NCBI GenBank assembly: GCA_029552945.1
Contig: JAKPDD010000043.1
Location: 88,562-152,561 of the forward strand
Direction: 5' to 3'
DNA length: 64,000 bases
DNA from: Spirochaetota bacterium
GTDB taxonomy: Bacteria; Spirochaetota; GWB1-36-13; JAKPDD01
Part shown: positions 29,501-37,613 of the stretch, in pieces
Position numbering within the stretch: position 1 is the first letter of the stretch
How the letters are laid out: every line of letters begins with the position of its first letter
Translations under genes and position numbers: made by a program
The notes under the pieces: model-generated
Databases searched by the model: none
What the model was told of the DNA's origin: nothing
The model's input: the letters and a program-made list of their open reading frames with translations, nothing else

Positions 29501-30220
29501 TTAGCCCCCAATACTGGTTTTTTCTTTCATTAATTTTAATATATAATTCTTTATTCTTCCTATATCAAGTGGATTTATCTCCTTAAAAGATAATCCAATT
29601 ATTTTATCTTTGATAATACTTTTAACTGTTCCAGTAAAGCTAAAACTAATATCATCAATTTCAATATTTACTTTTACATTTTTTCCCTGAAATATGAGGT
29701 ATTTGTTTATATTGTCCTTTACTATTATTCCTATTCCCCCAAGACTTATATCTTTAACTTTTCCTATATATTTTTTATTTGCTTCTTTTATATCTATTAT
29801 TGCTATATTATGATTTGATTTTATGTCGAATCTTGGATGTTTTCTCAAATATTTTGATGGTTGTTTTAGTATCCTTTCTATATAATAGATTATCATATTT
29901 AACATTTCTGGTAATGAACATGGCTTTGGTATTATAGCATAAATCCTGTTTTCTTTAATAATTTTAGTTATATTAAAGTTTGATGACAGTGTATTAATTA
30001 TTATTTCTACCTTTTCTGATAACATTCTTATTCTGTTTAAAACCTCTTCTGTATTTTTGAAATGTTCGTAATCTATAATAAGTACATCGGCTGTATTTTC
30101 TTCAAAGAAACTTATTAATTTTTTTTCTTCTGTAATTCCTATTACCTCATGTTGTTCGTTAGTTAATGCAAAATAAAAAAAATCAATAATATTATTAGGA
30201 AAGCTTAATAGTATTTTCAT
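29501..30220 (-). CDS. PilZ-domain protein with N-terminal receiver-like domain
   Basis: The C-terminal half (about residues 125-235) is a PilZ domain. It has the c-di-GMP ligand motifs RKHPR (RxxxR, about 132) and DISLGG (DxSxxG) intact. The N-terminal 115 residues have a receiver-like alternation (SFPNNIIDFFYFALTNEQ, then LIIDYEHF) but an incomplete acidic pocket, so phosphorylation is doubtful. It probably transduces c-di-GMP to motility or envelope targets together with cheW, which starts one base later. No Shine-Dalgarno is obvious before the ATG. Confidence 0.85.
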   Translation of the reverse strand: MKILLSFPNNIIDFFYFALTNEQHEVIGITEEKKLISFFEENTADVLIIDYEHFKNTEEVLNRIRMLSEKVEIIINTLSSNFNITKIIKENRIYAIIPKPCSLPEMLNMIIYYIERILKQPSKYLRKHPRFDIKSNHNIAIIDIKEANKKYIGKVKDISLGGIGIIVKDNINKYLIFQGKNVKVNIEIDDISFSFTGTVKSIIKDKIIGLSFKEINPLDIGRIKNYILKLMKEKTSIGG

Positions 30221-30249
30221 AAAAAAATTTATAAGAAAGCTTAAATATT

Positions 30250-30774
30250 TTAAAACTTTCTTATTGCAACAACCTTATTTCTTGTTGACTTATTAAAACC
30301 ATAGCATATATTCCAATATTCTACAGCAGCACATAGTGCATTACCACCATCCTCTTCATCGCTCTGCTCTGTTTTAAAAGCGACATATTTCATCATTTCC
30401 TCAAAATCACCACTTAATAAAGCTTCCTGTCTTTTTCTGAAAAAATCATTCCATTCCTCTAGTTTTTTGAACCCTTGTCCCTCATCCTGTACTATCATTT
30501 TTATCTCTTTTTCTTTTTCATCAAACTTATACCATACCTTGATTTTTTTACTTGGAACACATTTATTACCATGTTTAATAGCATTTTTTATTATTTCGCT
30601 TACCTGTTGTTCCAACAAGTTTATCTCTTTAAATTGTTCTGGTGCTTTTTGTACTATAAATACAGCAAATGATCTAATCTGATTATATAAACTCGGAAAC
30701 TCTTTATAGTACATACCTTCTGTCTTGAAGTATTCATGGTTATCGTCTAAAAGTTGTATCTGTAAAACTTCCAA
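30250..30774 (-). CDS. second RsbW-like HATPase protein
   Basis: This 174-residue GHKL ATPase has an N-box EIIKNAIKHGN, a G1 motif DEGQGF and the glycine segment EDGGNALCAAVEYW. An inserted acidic stretch (EALLSGDFEEMMKYVAFKTE) separates the boxes. This differs from classic RsbW and from the protein at 22.7 kb, so the targets may differ. The start is TTG, five bases after GGAGGG. It stands 30 bases upstream of the PilZ-cheW pair and may be the first gene of that operon. Confidence 0.8.
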   Translation of the reverse strand: MEVLQIQLLDDNHEYFKTEGMYYKEFPSLYNQIRSFAVFIVQKAPEQFKEINLLEQQVSEIIKNAIKHGNKCVPSKKIKVWYKFDEKEKEIKMIVQDEGQGFKKLEEWNDFFRKRQEALLSGDFEEMMKYVAFKTEQSDEEDGGNALCAAVEYWNICYGFNKSTRNKVVAIRKF

Positions 30775-31076
30775 TTTAACCCTCCAAAATATTTATTTTG
30801 AACTCGAAAGTTCAATGAGTTCTAAAGTAATTCAAAAAAATTTATTTTTTAAAATTTAACTATAATTAAATACAAAAATATTTTTATTATAATAAGTCAA
30901 TATAAAAATCGGTCTTAAATAATTAAATAGTTAAAATATTTTTTTATTTTTATTTATCTAGATTATTAAATTGAAGAATTATTATTTAATAAATATAGAA
31001 AATAAGAACAATTTTAATATAAAACTTAAGTTTTATAAATTTAATTAAATCTAATCTTTAAAAGTAGGGGGACAGA
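30775..31076. other. 302-base divergent intergenic region
   Basis: This AT-rich region separates the HATPase gene and the PhaC-like gene. Promoters for both are expected, but no confident -35/-10 pair, hairpin or small gene is seen. Confidence 0.4.
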
Positions 31077-32513
31077 ATGAAAAATCTTTTAGACTTAAGT
31101 TATTCTGAGAGAATAACCCAGAATATAAACGATCTTAGCATAAGTTTTATAGAAAAGTCTTTTGAAAACTATTCTAAGGGACTGGAAGACATAATGAATA
31201 CATTTGGTCTTAGCAGGTATTTTCTTTCAAGGATATTTGATGGTGGTATAGTTCCTACTGTAACTTCTTTACTTGAAATTGAAAGAGATATTACAGATGG
31301 TTGGTTACAGGTTCTTTATGGTCAAAGAGAGTTTACTGATTACTATAATGAAATTAGTAACAGAGTTATGGCAGGTTCTAAATATGAAAAACTTATGAAT
31401 ACTTATGGAAAAGAATTGTTTGGTTCTGCAAAGTTTGATGGTGAAAAGGTACTTGCTCAGAATAATCATCTTATTTTGTATTATATACCTCCTAAGAATG
31501 GTGTTACTCCTAATGGTATAGCTATTTTTCATGCAGGTGGTATATTGCCTTATAGTGATAAGATATTCAGATTTTTACCAGAGGCAAACTTTTTTGAAAG
31601 ATTTACTGAAAAAGGTTTTGCTATATATTCAGTTGAACTTAATGGTGATAAAGATACTATTAAAAACTATGGTGAACTTACACTTGAAAAATATGTTGAT
31701 TATTTAGATGAGTTCAGTAAAATAGCTTTTGAACATAATGGAAAGCAAAAAATGATAATAGAAGGATATTGTGGCCTTGGTATGCAAGCTTATGCGTTTT
31801 TAATGGCAAAGCCTGAAGTTGCAGAAGAAAGATTTAAAGCAGCAATGACTTTTGTTGCACCAATTGATGGAAGAAAATGTGAAATATTAGCTGAAATAAT
31901 GATTAAAATGCCTCAAAATCTTCTTTTAACTCACTTTACTATAGCAAACTTATTAGGTGGTGGTGTTGTTTCAGGTGATAGTTTAAGAAGGACTCAGGAT
32001 ATAGCGTTAAGAGGTTTCTTCCCTAAGACAAAGTTTGGAAGGTTTATTACAGGATGGAAAGCAAAAGACTATGCAAATGTTAATTCAATAGAAGATCTTA
32101 CTCCTGCTCAGAGGAAAGACCTTGCTGGTGCTTACTGGATATCTGCAGAAAACTGTAATAGGTATCCTGTACCAGTTGATCTTGCAAGATATTCGGCAAG
32201 ATTATTTAGGATTGGTATTGCTGATAATGGTGATCTTCCTTATACTTACAAAGGAAAGAAACTCTCTTTTGCCGATCTTTACAAAAAAACAGGTTTAAAA
32301 CTAATTGGTTTTTATGGGGCTAAAGATAGACTAGTCCCCCACCAAACAGCTGAAATACTTAATAAGATATTTAAAGATAGATATATTCATATTGTTCATG
32401 AAAATGCAGGACATATATCTTATGTACTTTCACCAGAGGTTTGGGATAAGAACAACAAAAAAGCTTTAGTTCCTAATCCTATTGAAGAAATTGTAAGAGT
32501 TTATAATTCTTAG
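31077..32513 (+). CDS. PHA synthase-like alpha/beta hydrolase
   Basis: This 478-residue alpha/beta-hydrolase resembles polyhydroxyalkanoate synthases. The nucleophile elbow is GYCGLG with Cys232. An acid lies in GAKDRLVPH and the His in NAGHISYVLSP, so a Cys-Asp-His triad can be formed. About 110 N-terminal helical residues precede the core, as in class I/II PhaC. The elbow GYCGLG differs from the usual GYCLGG/GYCLGA. It may polymerise or hydrolyse hydroxyacyl thioesters. A clear Shine-Dalgarno (AGGGGG) precedes the ATG, and a terminator follows, so it is monocistronic. It lies 4 kb before the second PhaC. Confidence 0.75.
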   Translation: MKNLLDLSYSERITQNINDLSISFIEKSFENYSKGLEDIMNTFGLSRYFLSRIFDGGIVPTVTSLLEIERDITDGWLQVLYGQREFTDYYNEISNRVMAGSKYEKLMNTYGKELFGSAKFDGEKVLAQNNHLILYYIPPKNGVTPNGIAIFHAGGILPYSDKIFRFLPEANFFERFTEKGFAIYSVELNGDKDTIKNYGELTLEKYVDYLDEFSKIAFEHNGKQKMIIEGYCGLGMQAYAFLMAKPEVAEERFKAAMTFVAPIDGRKCEILAEIMIKMPQNLLLTHFTIANLLGGGVVSGDSLRRTQDIALRGFFPKTKFGRFITGWKAKDYANVNSIEDLTPAQRKDLAGAYWISAENCNRYPVPVDLARYSARLFRIGIADNGDLPYTYKGKKLSFADLYKKTGLKLIGFYGAKDRLVPHQTAEILNKIFKDRYIHIVHENAGHISYVLSPEVWDKNNKKALVPNPIEEIVRVYNS

Positions 32514-32523
32514 ATAAGATAAA

Positions 32524-32550
32524 GGAGGGTTTATTCCCTCCATCTTTTTT
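32524..32550 (+). terminator. Rho-independent terminator
   Basis: GGAGGG (32524-32529) pairs with CCCTCC (32536-32541) across TTTATT, and a T run follows. Confidence 0.8.
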
Positions 32551-32685
32551 ATATGCAGTATTGATAATCTAAAAAAATCTATAATATATACCTATTCTAG
32601 ATTATTTATATAATTTTTTTGTTTTTTTAATTTTTTGTTACTTTGATATATATCAAGAGAAATAAAATATAAAGGAGAAGAGCTT

Positions 32686-33252
32686 ATGAAAAAATTAATT
32701 GTACTCTTTTTATTAATTTTTTCTGTGTCATTATTTGCACAGGAAGAAGGTAATAGTAAAAGTGACTGGTATATAGGATTTGGTATAGGTGGTGGTGATG
32801 CAAAGTTTGATGATGGTAGTAAATTTAGTAATGTAACAACACCAATATCCATATGGTTTGGTGTTGGAGCCATAATTAATGACTCTATTCATTTTGGTCT
32901 TGATATTTCTGCTGTTGCTGCTATTAACGAAGAAAATGATCCTATTTTTGGGAAAATTAAAGAGCATTATCAACTTAACAGATATTATGCTGCTTTAACA
33001 TATTTTCCTTTTTATGAAGGTCTATTTTTTAGAGCAGGAGCTGGTCTAAGTGTGTATTTGGCGAAATTGGAAGTTTCAGGTATTGAGTTTTCAGATTCTA
33101 CAAATGGATTTGGTGGATTGATTGGTATAGGATATTGTTTTAATATTAGTGATTCTTTTAATATAGGTATAAACTTTGATTTTGATTATAGTTCATTTTC
33201 TGAAGGTGATATAAAATCTTATCAAATTTATATATCATTTAATTGGTTTTAA
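32686..33252 (+). CDS. outer-membrane beta-barrel protein (8-strand type)
   Basis: A signal peptide (MKKLIVLFLLIFSVSLFA) is followed by alternating hydrophobic strands (FRAGAGLSVYLAKLEVSG, GGLIGIGYCFNISDSF) and a C-terminal aromatic (FNWF). This is the usual signature of small OmpW/OmpX-like barrels. It has 188 residues. Shine-Dalgarno AAGGAG precedes the ATG. The function is unknown. It lies between the first PhaC-like gene and rpmB. Confidence 0.75.
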   Translation: MKKLIVLFLLIFSVSLFAQEEGNSKSDWYIGFGIGGGDAKFDDGSKFSNVTTPISIWFGVGAIINDSIHFGLDISAVAAINEENDPIFGKIKEHYQLNRYYAALTYFPFYEGLFFRAGAGLSVYLAKLEVSGIEFSDSTNGFGGLIGIGYCFNISDSFNIGINFDFDYSSFSEGDIKSYQIYISFNWF

Positions 33253-33341
33253 TTTTTAAAGTTATATTATAAATTTTATAACCTGAATTTTTAACTTTAT
33301 TATCTTTTAATAATCTAAGATGATTTAATAAAAATACGAGT

Positions 33342-33380
33342 AATAACTTTTTAAACTTAATTTTTAAGTTATTCTTTTAA
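33342..33380 (+). terminator. AT-rich hairpin between convergent genes
   Basis: AACTTAA (33354-33360) pairs with TTAAGTT (33364-33370), and a wider pairing AATAACTT/AAGTTATT is also possible. ATTCTTTT follows. It may terminate the barrel gene, but the stem has few GC pairs. Confidence 0.35.
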
Positions 33381-33406
33381 GATTGCTACTATGCTTGAAT
33401 CTTAAG

Positions 33407-33598
33407 TTATATAACCTTTTCTACTTTTTCAGCTTTCAAACACTTTGTACAAACTTTAACAGTTTTAATTGCACCATTAATTAATGCTTTTATTTTATGA
33501 GTATTTGGTTTCCACTCTCTTCTTGTTTTCCTGTTAGAGTGAGATACATTATTACCAAAAGTAGTGCTTTTACCACATATATCACACTTTCTTGACAT
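33407..33598 (-). CDS. rpmB: 50S ribosomal protein L28
   Basis: L28 is a 63-residue basic protein with two CxxC pairs (CDICGK and CTKCLK), the zinc-binding C+ form. It has the conserved VSHSNRKTRREWKPN. A TTG upstream lies inside the ribosome-binding site. ATG 33598 (MSRKCDICGK) after GGGGGA is the start. It stands alone, oriented opposite to its neighbours. Confidence 0.95.
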   Translation of the reverse strand: MSRKCDICGKSTTFGNNVSHSNRKTRREWKPNTHKIKALINGAIKTVKVCTKCLKAEKVEKVI

Positions 33599-33724
33599 AT
33601 AATCCCCCAATATATAGTTAATTAGTTATTATGCTAATATCATAAATCAATTTTTATGACAATAAAAATTAATAAAATAATTAAAATTTTTGAAATAATA
33701 GTTTAAAATATCTATCTTTTAATA

Positions 33725-33733
33725 TGGTATAAT
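33725..33733 (+). promoter_or_regulatory. extended -10 promoter of the HydG-like gene
   Basis: TGG-TATAAT (33725-33733) is an extended -10 element 30 bases before the start codon. The -35 is weak. Confidence 0.45.
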
Positions 33734-33762
33734 AAAGAATTTTAATAAAAAGGAGATTTTTA

Positions 33763-35253
33763 ATGATTAATGTAGTTGAGTGGGTAAAAAATAGAATAAT
33801 AGATGATGAAATTGAAAGGTATACTGATAATGGAAGAGACTTTATTAATGATGATTATATTGAGTCCCTTATTAATAACGCTAACAATAAAAAACCAGAT
33901 CCTAAGAAGATAAGGGATATATTAAATAAATCTCTTGCTATACAGACACTTAGTTTAGAGGATGTAGCAGAACTTATAAAAGTTAGTGACCCTGACCTTA
34001 TAGAGGAGATGAAAGAGGTAGCCCATAAAATAAAGTTAAAAGTTTATGATAACAGGATTGTTACTTTTGCACCCCTTTACATGGGTAATTTATGTGTGAA
34101 TAATTGTCTTTACTGTGGTTTTAGAGATGATAATTCTATTATAAAAAGAAGAGTTCTTAACATAAAAGAGATAGAAGATGAGGTTAAAGTCCTTGCAGGT
34201 GAGATAGGACATAAAAGGCTTATTGTTGTTTATGGTGAACATCCTTCAACAGATGTCAACTATATTGCAAAGTCTCTTGAGACTATATATAATGTAAAGG
34301 TTAAAGTAAGGAATGGTTGGGGGCAGATAAGAAGGGTTAATGTAAATGCAGCACCAATGCAAATAAAAGAACTTGAGGTTTTAAGAGATATTGGTATAGG
34401 AACTTTTCAAGTTTTTCAGGAAACATATCATAAAAAAACATATTCATATGTTCATCCGTCAAATACAATAAAAGGTAATTATCTATGGAGACTCTATTCT
34501 ATGCATAGGGCTCTTGAGGCTGGTATAGATGATGTTGGCATAGGAGCTTTATTTGGACTTTATGACTGGAGGTTTGAAGTAATAAGCCTTGTTGCACATG
34601 CTATTGAGCTTGAAAAAAAGTTTGGAATAGGGCCCCATACAGTATCTTTCCCAAGACTTGAACCTGCTGCAAATACACCTTTTATACAGGAGACTAGGTA
34701 TAGGGTAAGTGATGACGATTTTAAAAAGATAATACTTATACTTAGACTTGCAATACCTTATACTGGTATGATTCTTACTGCACGGGAACCTAAAGAGCTT
34801 AGGAACGAGTTGGTAGACTATGGTATAACACAGATGGATGCCTCAACAAAGATTGGTATAGGTGCCTACTCTGATAGATTGACATATCAAGAACTTGAAA
34901 AGCAGCAATTTGAAATAGGAGATACAAGAACATTGGATGAACTTATAAGAGACCTTGCTAAAAAAGGTTATATTACATCATTCTGTACAGCTGGGTACAG
35001 ATGTGGTAGAACCGGCTCGAGTATAATGGACCTTTTAAGGAGTGGTAAAGAGGGTGTATTTTGTAAATTGAATGCAGTAATTACATTTAGAGAATGGCTA
35101 CTTGACTTTGCAAGTAAAGAGACTGAGGAAATAGGACTTGAAATAATAAATAAAGAGTTAAGAGAGATAGAGAAAAGAATGCCAGATATATATCCAAAAG
35201 TAATTGAATACTATAAAAGGATAGAAAATGGGGAGAGGGATTTGTATTTCTGA
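33763..35253 (+). CDS. hydG: HydG-family radical SAM protein with altered C-terminal cluster site
   Basis: This 496-residue protein matches HydG, the tyrosine lyase that makes CO/CN ligands for the [FeFe]-hydrogenase H-cluster. It has FINDDYIESLI, the radical SAM motif CVNNCLYC (Cys111, 115, 118), FQVFQETYHKKTY and DDVGIGALFGLYDWRFEV. The C-terminal auxiliary Fe-S motif is normally CTxCYRxGRTG followed by a distant Cys. Here it reads CTAGYRCGRTG (Cys408, Gly411, Cys414), with the third Cys at 434. The middle ligand is thus shifted three residues. No hydE, hydF or hydrogenase gene is in the window. ThiH is less likely given the N and C termini. It ends in TGA and overlaps a small gene. Confidence 0.8.
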   Translation: MINVVEWVKNRIIDDEIERYTDNGRDFINDDYIESLINNANNKKPDPKKIRDILNKSLAIQTLSLEDVAELIKVSDPDLIEEMKEVAHKIKLKVYDNRIVTFAPLYMGNLCVNNCLYCGFRDDNSIIKRRVLNIKEIEDEVKVLAGEIGHKRLIVVYGEHPSTDVNYIAKSLETIYNVKVKVRNGWGQIRRVNVNAAPMQIKELEVLRDIGIGTFQVFQETYHKKTYSYVHPSNTIKGNYLWRLYSMHRALEAGIDDVGIGALFGLYDWRFEVISLVAHAIELEKKFGIGPHTVSFPRLEPAANTPFIQETRYRVSDDDFKKIILILRLAIPYTGMILTAREPKELRNELVDYGITQMDASTKIGIGAYSDRLTYQELEKQQFEIGDTRTLDELIRDLAKKGYITSFCTAGYRCGRTGSSIMDLLRSGKEGVFCKLNAVITFREWLLDFASKETEEIGLEIINKELREIEKRMPDIYPKVIEYYKRIENGERDLYF

Positions 35254-35494
35254 TCTTGAACAATATCTTAAAGAGTTAAGTAAAACTTATAATTGTGGTG
35301 GTATTTGGATATGTAAAAAATTTGGGAAAAGATTATCATTTATTGCAGGTGTAAGACCTGTTAAACTTATTCCACCTATATCTATGGAGGTAAATAAAGA
35401 CTATGTACTTTTCATTGAAGATGATAGTAATATTGATGAGAATGAAAGAAGAAATATACTAAATAAAATTCATTCATATTTATTATTTTCTTAA
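35228..35494 (+). CDS. small hypothetical protein downstream of hydG
   Basis: This 88-residue protein overlaps the end of hydG by 26 bases. Its core (YNCGGIWICKKFGKRLSFIAG, then MEVNKDYVLFIEDD) has two Cys and alternating strands. No family is recognised. The GGGGAGAGGG lies around the ATG itself, so the Shine-Dalgarno is upstream within hydG and unclear. Position suggests coupling to the HydG-like protein, but no functional link is known. A sigma-70-type promoter for the next unit begins 65 bases later. Confidence 0.6.
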   Translation: MGRGICISDLEQYLKELSKTYNCGGIWICKKFGKRLSFIAGVRPVKLIPPISMEVNKDYVLFIEDDSNIDENERRNILNKIHSYLLFS

Positions 35495-35558
35495 TATTAT
35501 TTTGAAAATAATAGAATTAATAGATAAAAAATTTAAATAAAACAAATTTAGATATTTC

Positions 35559-35586
35559 TTGACATTTTATCTAAATTCTTTATTAT
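35559..35586 (+). promoter_or_regulatory. sigma-70-type promoter of the CBS-phaE-phaC unit
   Basis: TTGACA (35559-35564), 16 bases, TATTAT (35581-35586) stands 35 bases before the CBS gene. It is one of the best-matching promoters in the window. Confidence 0.6.
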
Positions 35587-35620
35587 TTAAATATGGAAAA
35601 AAATAAATGGAGGCATTATA

Positions 35621-36097
35621 ATGAAGGTAAAAGATATAATGACAAATAAGGTACTTACAGTAAATAAAAATATGACTGTTAAAGAGTTTGTAAGGATTAT
35701 GGAAGAGAACAAGATAACAGGAGCTCCAGTTGTTGATGATAATGGTAATCTTATTGGCATAATATCAGTTGCTGATGTTATAAAAAGGAGTAATTATATT
35801 AATAAAGAGCTTGCTCATTGTGAAGATTGTGTAGAACTTGATCCAACTACTGGCATGATTGAGATCCATAAGTATTATACTGATGAACTTTTTGAAAAGA
35901 ATATAGGATGTCTTATGACACCGAAAGAAAAAATTATAAGTGTATCACCGGATGATGATGTTGAAACTGTGGCAGAAAGGTTTGTTGAGACTCCTGTACA
36001 TAGACTTCTTGTTATGAAAGATAATAAAATAGTTGGGATAGTAAGTACTAAAGATGTAATGAAAGGCCTTTTGAAAAAAATGGGCAAATTAGGTTAA
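35621..36097 (+). CDS. CBS-domain pair protein
   Basis: This 158-residue protein consists of two CBS motifs (KVKDIMTNKVLTVNKNM with ITGAPVVDDNGNLIG, and CLMTPKEKIISVSP with VHRLLVMKDNKIVG). Tandem CBS domains bind adenosine nucleotides such as AMP, ATP or c-di-AMP and regulate partners. The intervening segment CEDCVELDPTTG carries a CxxC. It is the first gene of a unit that also holds phaE-like and phaC genes, so it may sense energy state for polymer metabolism. That role is inferred from position only. Confidence 0.85.
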   Translation: MKVKDIMTNKVLTVNKNMTVKEFVRIMEENKITGAPVVDDNGNLIGIISVADVIKRSNYINKELAHCEDCVELDPTTGMIEIHKYYTDELFEKNIGCLMTPKEKIISVSPDDDVETVAERFVETPVHRLLVMKDNKIVGIVSTKDVMKGLLKKMGKLG

Positions 36098-36107
36098 GGG
36101 GGAAATT

Positions 36108-36419
36108 ATGCTTGAAGAAATGACTAAGCTTTACCAAAAAATGATGAATGAATGGGCAAAGGATGCTACGCCAAAATGGTTTGAGTTTTTGAAAAGTGAG
36201 CCTTTTCTTAATTGGATGAAAATACTTCATATTTATATGTTTGAGGGAAGGGAAAAACTTGATAAGTTTATGGAAAATATAAATGATGTACTAAGACTTG
36301 CCTCGAAAGATGATATAAAAGACCTTGTTGATGCTCAGAGACTTGTTATTGACCTCCTTGAAGAGATAACAGATAGACTTGATAAAATAGAAAGTAAATT
36401 AAACAAAGGGGGTAAATAG
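36108..36419 (+). CDS. phaE: PhaE-like PHA synthase subunit
   Basis: This 103-residue helical protein lies directly before phaC. Its N-terminal part (TKLYQKMMNEWAKD) and C-terminal coiled region (LVDAQRLVIDLLEEITDRLD) resemble the N- and C-terminal parts of PhaE in class III synthases. Known PhaE proteins are about 300-370 residues, so this is a compact version. It could instead be a phasin-like or unrelated helical partner. It starts ten bases after the CBS gene and ends immediately before the phaC ATG. The AAGGGGGAAATT before its ATG is a strong Shine-Dalgarno. Confidence 0.5.
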   Translation: MLEEMTKLYQKMMNEWAKDATPKWFEFLKSEPFLNWMKILHIYMFEGREKLDKFMENINDVLRLASKDDIKDLVDAQRLVIDLLEEITDRLDKIESKLNKGGK

Positions 36420-37613
36420 ATGGAAGAGAAAAAAAAGGTTGATAGGGTTACTGAAACATTAGAGGATGTTAAACCAAAAGTAGAAAATGTTGATAATGAT
36501 AACCCTTTTATAAAAGATGCTAAGTTTTTTCTTAATGAGTTTGTTATTAAAAATATAAACCGTATGAAAAATATGTATGATATACTTACAGGAAAATATT
36601 CTAATAAAAAAGGAGTTACCCCTTATGAAGTTATATATAGGAAAAATAGATTTAGAATATTAAGATATATTTCTAATCATCCTAAAAGATTTAAAGTTCC
36701 TATTGTATTTGTTTATGCTTTAATAAATAGGTACTATGTTCTTGATATTGCTGAAGGTAGGAGTCTTGTAGCATATTTACTTGAAAAAGGTTTTGATGTT
36801 TATATGGTTGATTGGGGTATACCTTCAAAGGTTGAGGGTAAAAATACTATTGCTGACTATATAGAAAAATACCTTGATAGGGGTGTAAATAAAATTAGAG
36901 AGATTACAGGTCAGGATAAAGTTACTATATTTGGCTATTGTCTTGGTGCTATAATGAGTCTTATTTATTCAGCAAGGTATCCTGAAAAGGTTAAAAATCT
37001 TGCTCTTCTTACACCGCCTGTAGACTTTGGTGGTGATGATGGTGTTTTAACTGTTATGACAAATGAAAAATACCTTGACCTTGACAGAATAACTGAATAT
37101 TATCAGCACTTAATTCCTGCTGATTTTTTACAGGCTGGATTTGACTTTAAAAACCTTATTGGTACTATTCTTATGCCATCTGGTTTTTGGGAAGTTCTAG
37201 CAAATGATAAGGCACTTGAATCATTTTTCCCTATGCACCATTGGGTTCATGATAATACTCCTATTGCTGCAACTTACTGGAAAGAATATATACAAAAGTT
37301 TTACAGAGAAAATGCTTTTATGAAAAACAGTTTAACGCTAAACGGTAGAAAGCTTAACTTTAAAGATATTAAGTGCCCTTTACTGGCAATTGCTGCCGCT
37401 TATGATGATATAGTTACACTAAAGTGTGCTGAGGGTGCGTTAAAGATAGTTGGGTCTGAAGATAAAAGTATGATAGTCAAAAAAGCAGGACATGTTGGTG
37501 TTGTAACTGGTGCAATGGCAAGTAAAGAGGTATGGCCTGACATATATTCATGGCTTGCTGCAAGGAGTGAAAGAATCAAGGTAGAGAAAGATAACATTGA
37601 GATCATAGAATAA
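36420..37613 (+). CDS. phaC: class III-type polyhydroxyalkanoate synthase
   Basis: PhaC polymerises 3-hydroxyacyl-CoA into storage polyester. The 397 residues contain the nucleophile elbow GYCLGAIMSLIY with Cys174. TPPVDFGG and QAGFDFKNL follow, then the Asp in AAAYDDIV and the His in KKAGHVGVVTG. Together they give the Cys-Asp-His triad and the class III pattern. Length is normal for class III (about 355-400). It directly follows the PhaE-like gene and abuts the following TPR gene (TAATG overlap). No phaA, phaB, phaJ or phasin gene is in the window. Confidence 0.9.
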   Translation: MEEKKKVDRVTETLEDVKPKVENVDNDNPFIKDAKFFLNEFVIKNINRMKNMYDILTGKYSNKKGVTPYEVIYRKNRFRILRYISNHPKRFKVPIVFVYALINRYYVLDIAEGRSLVAYLLEKGFDVYMVDWGIPSKVEGKNTIADYIEKYLDRGVNKIREITGQDKVTIFGYCLGAIMSLIYSARYPEKVKNLALLTPPVDFGGDDGVLTVMTNEKYLDLDRITEYYQHLIPADFLQAGFDFKNLIGTILMPSGFWEVLANDKALESFFPMHHWVHDNTPIAATYWKEYIQKFYRENAFMKNSLTLNGRKLNFKDIKCPLLAIAAAYDDIVTLKCAEGALKIVGSEDKSMIVKKAGHVGVVTGAMASKEVWPDIYSWLAARSERIKVEKDNIEIIE

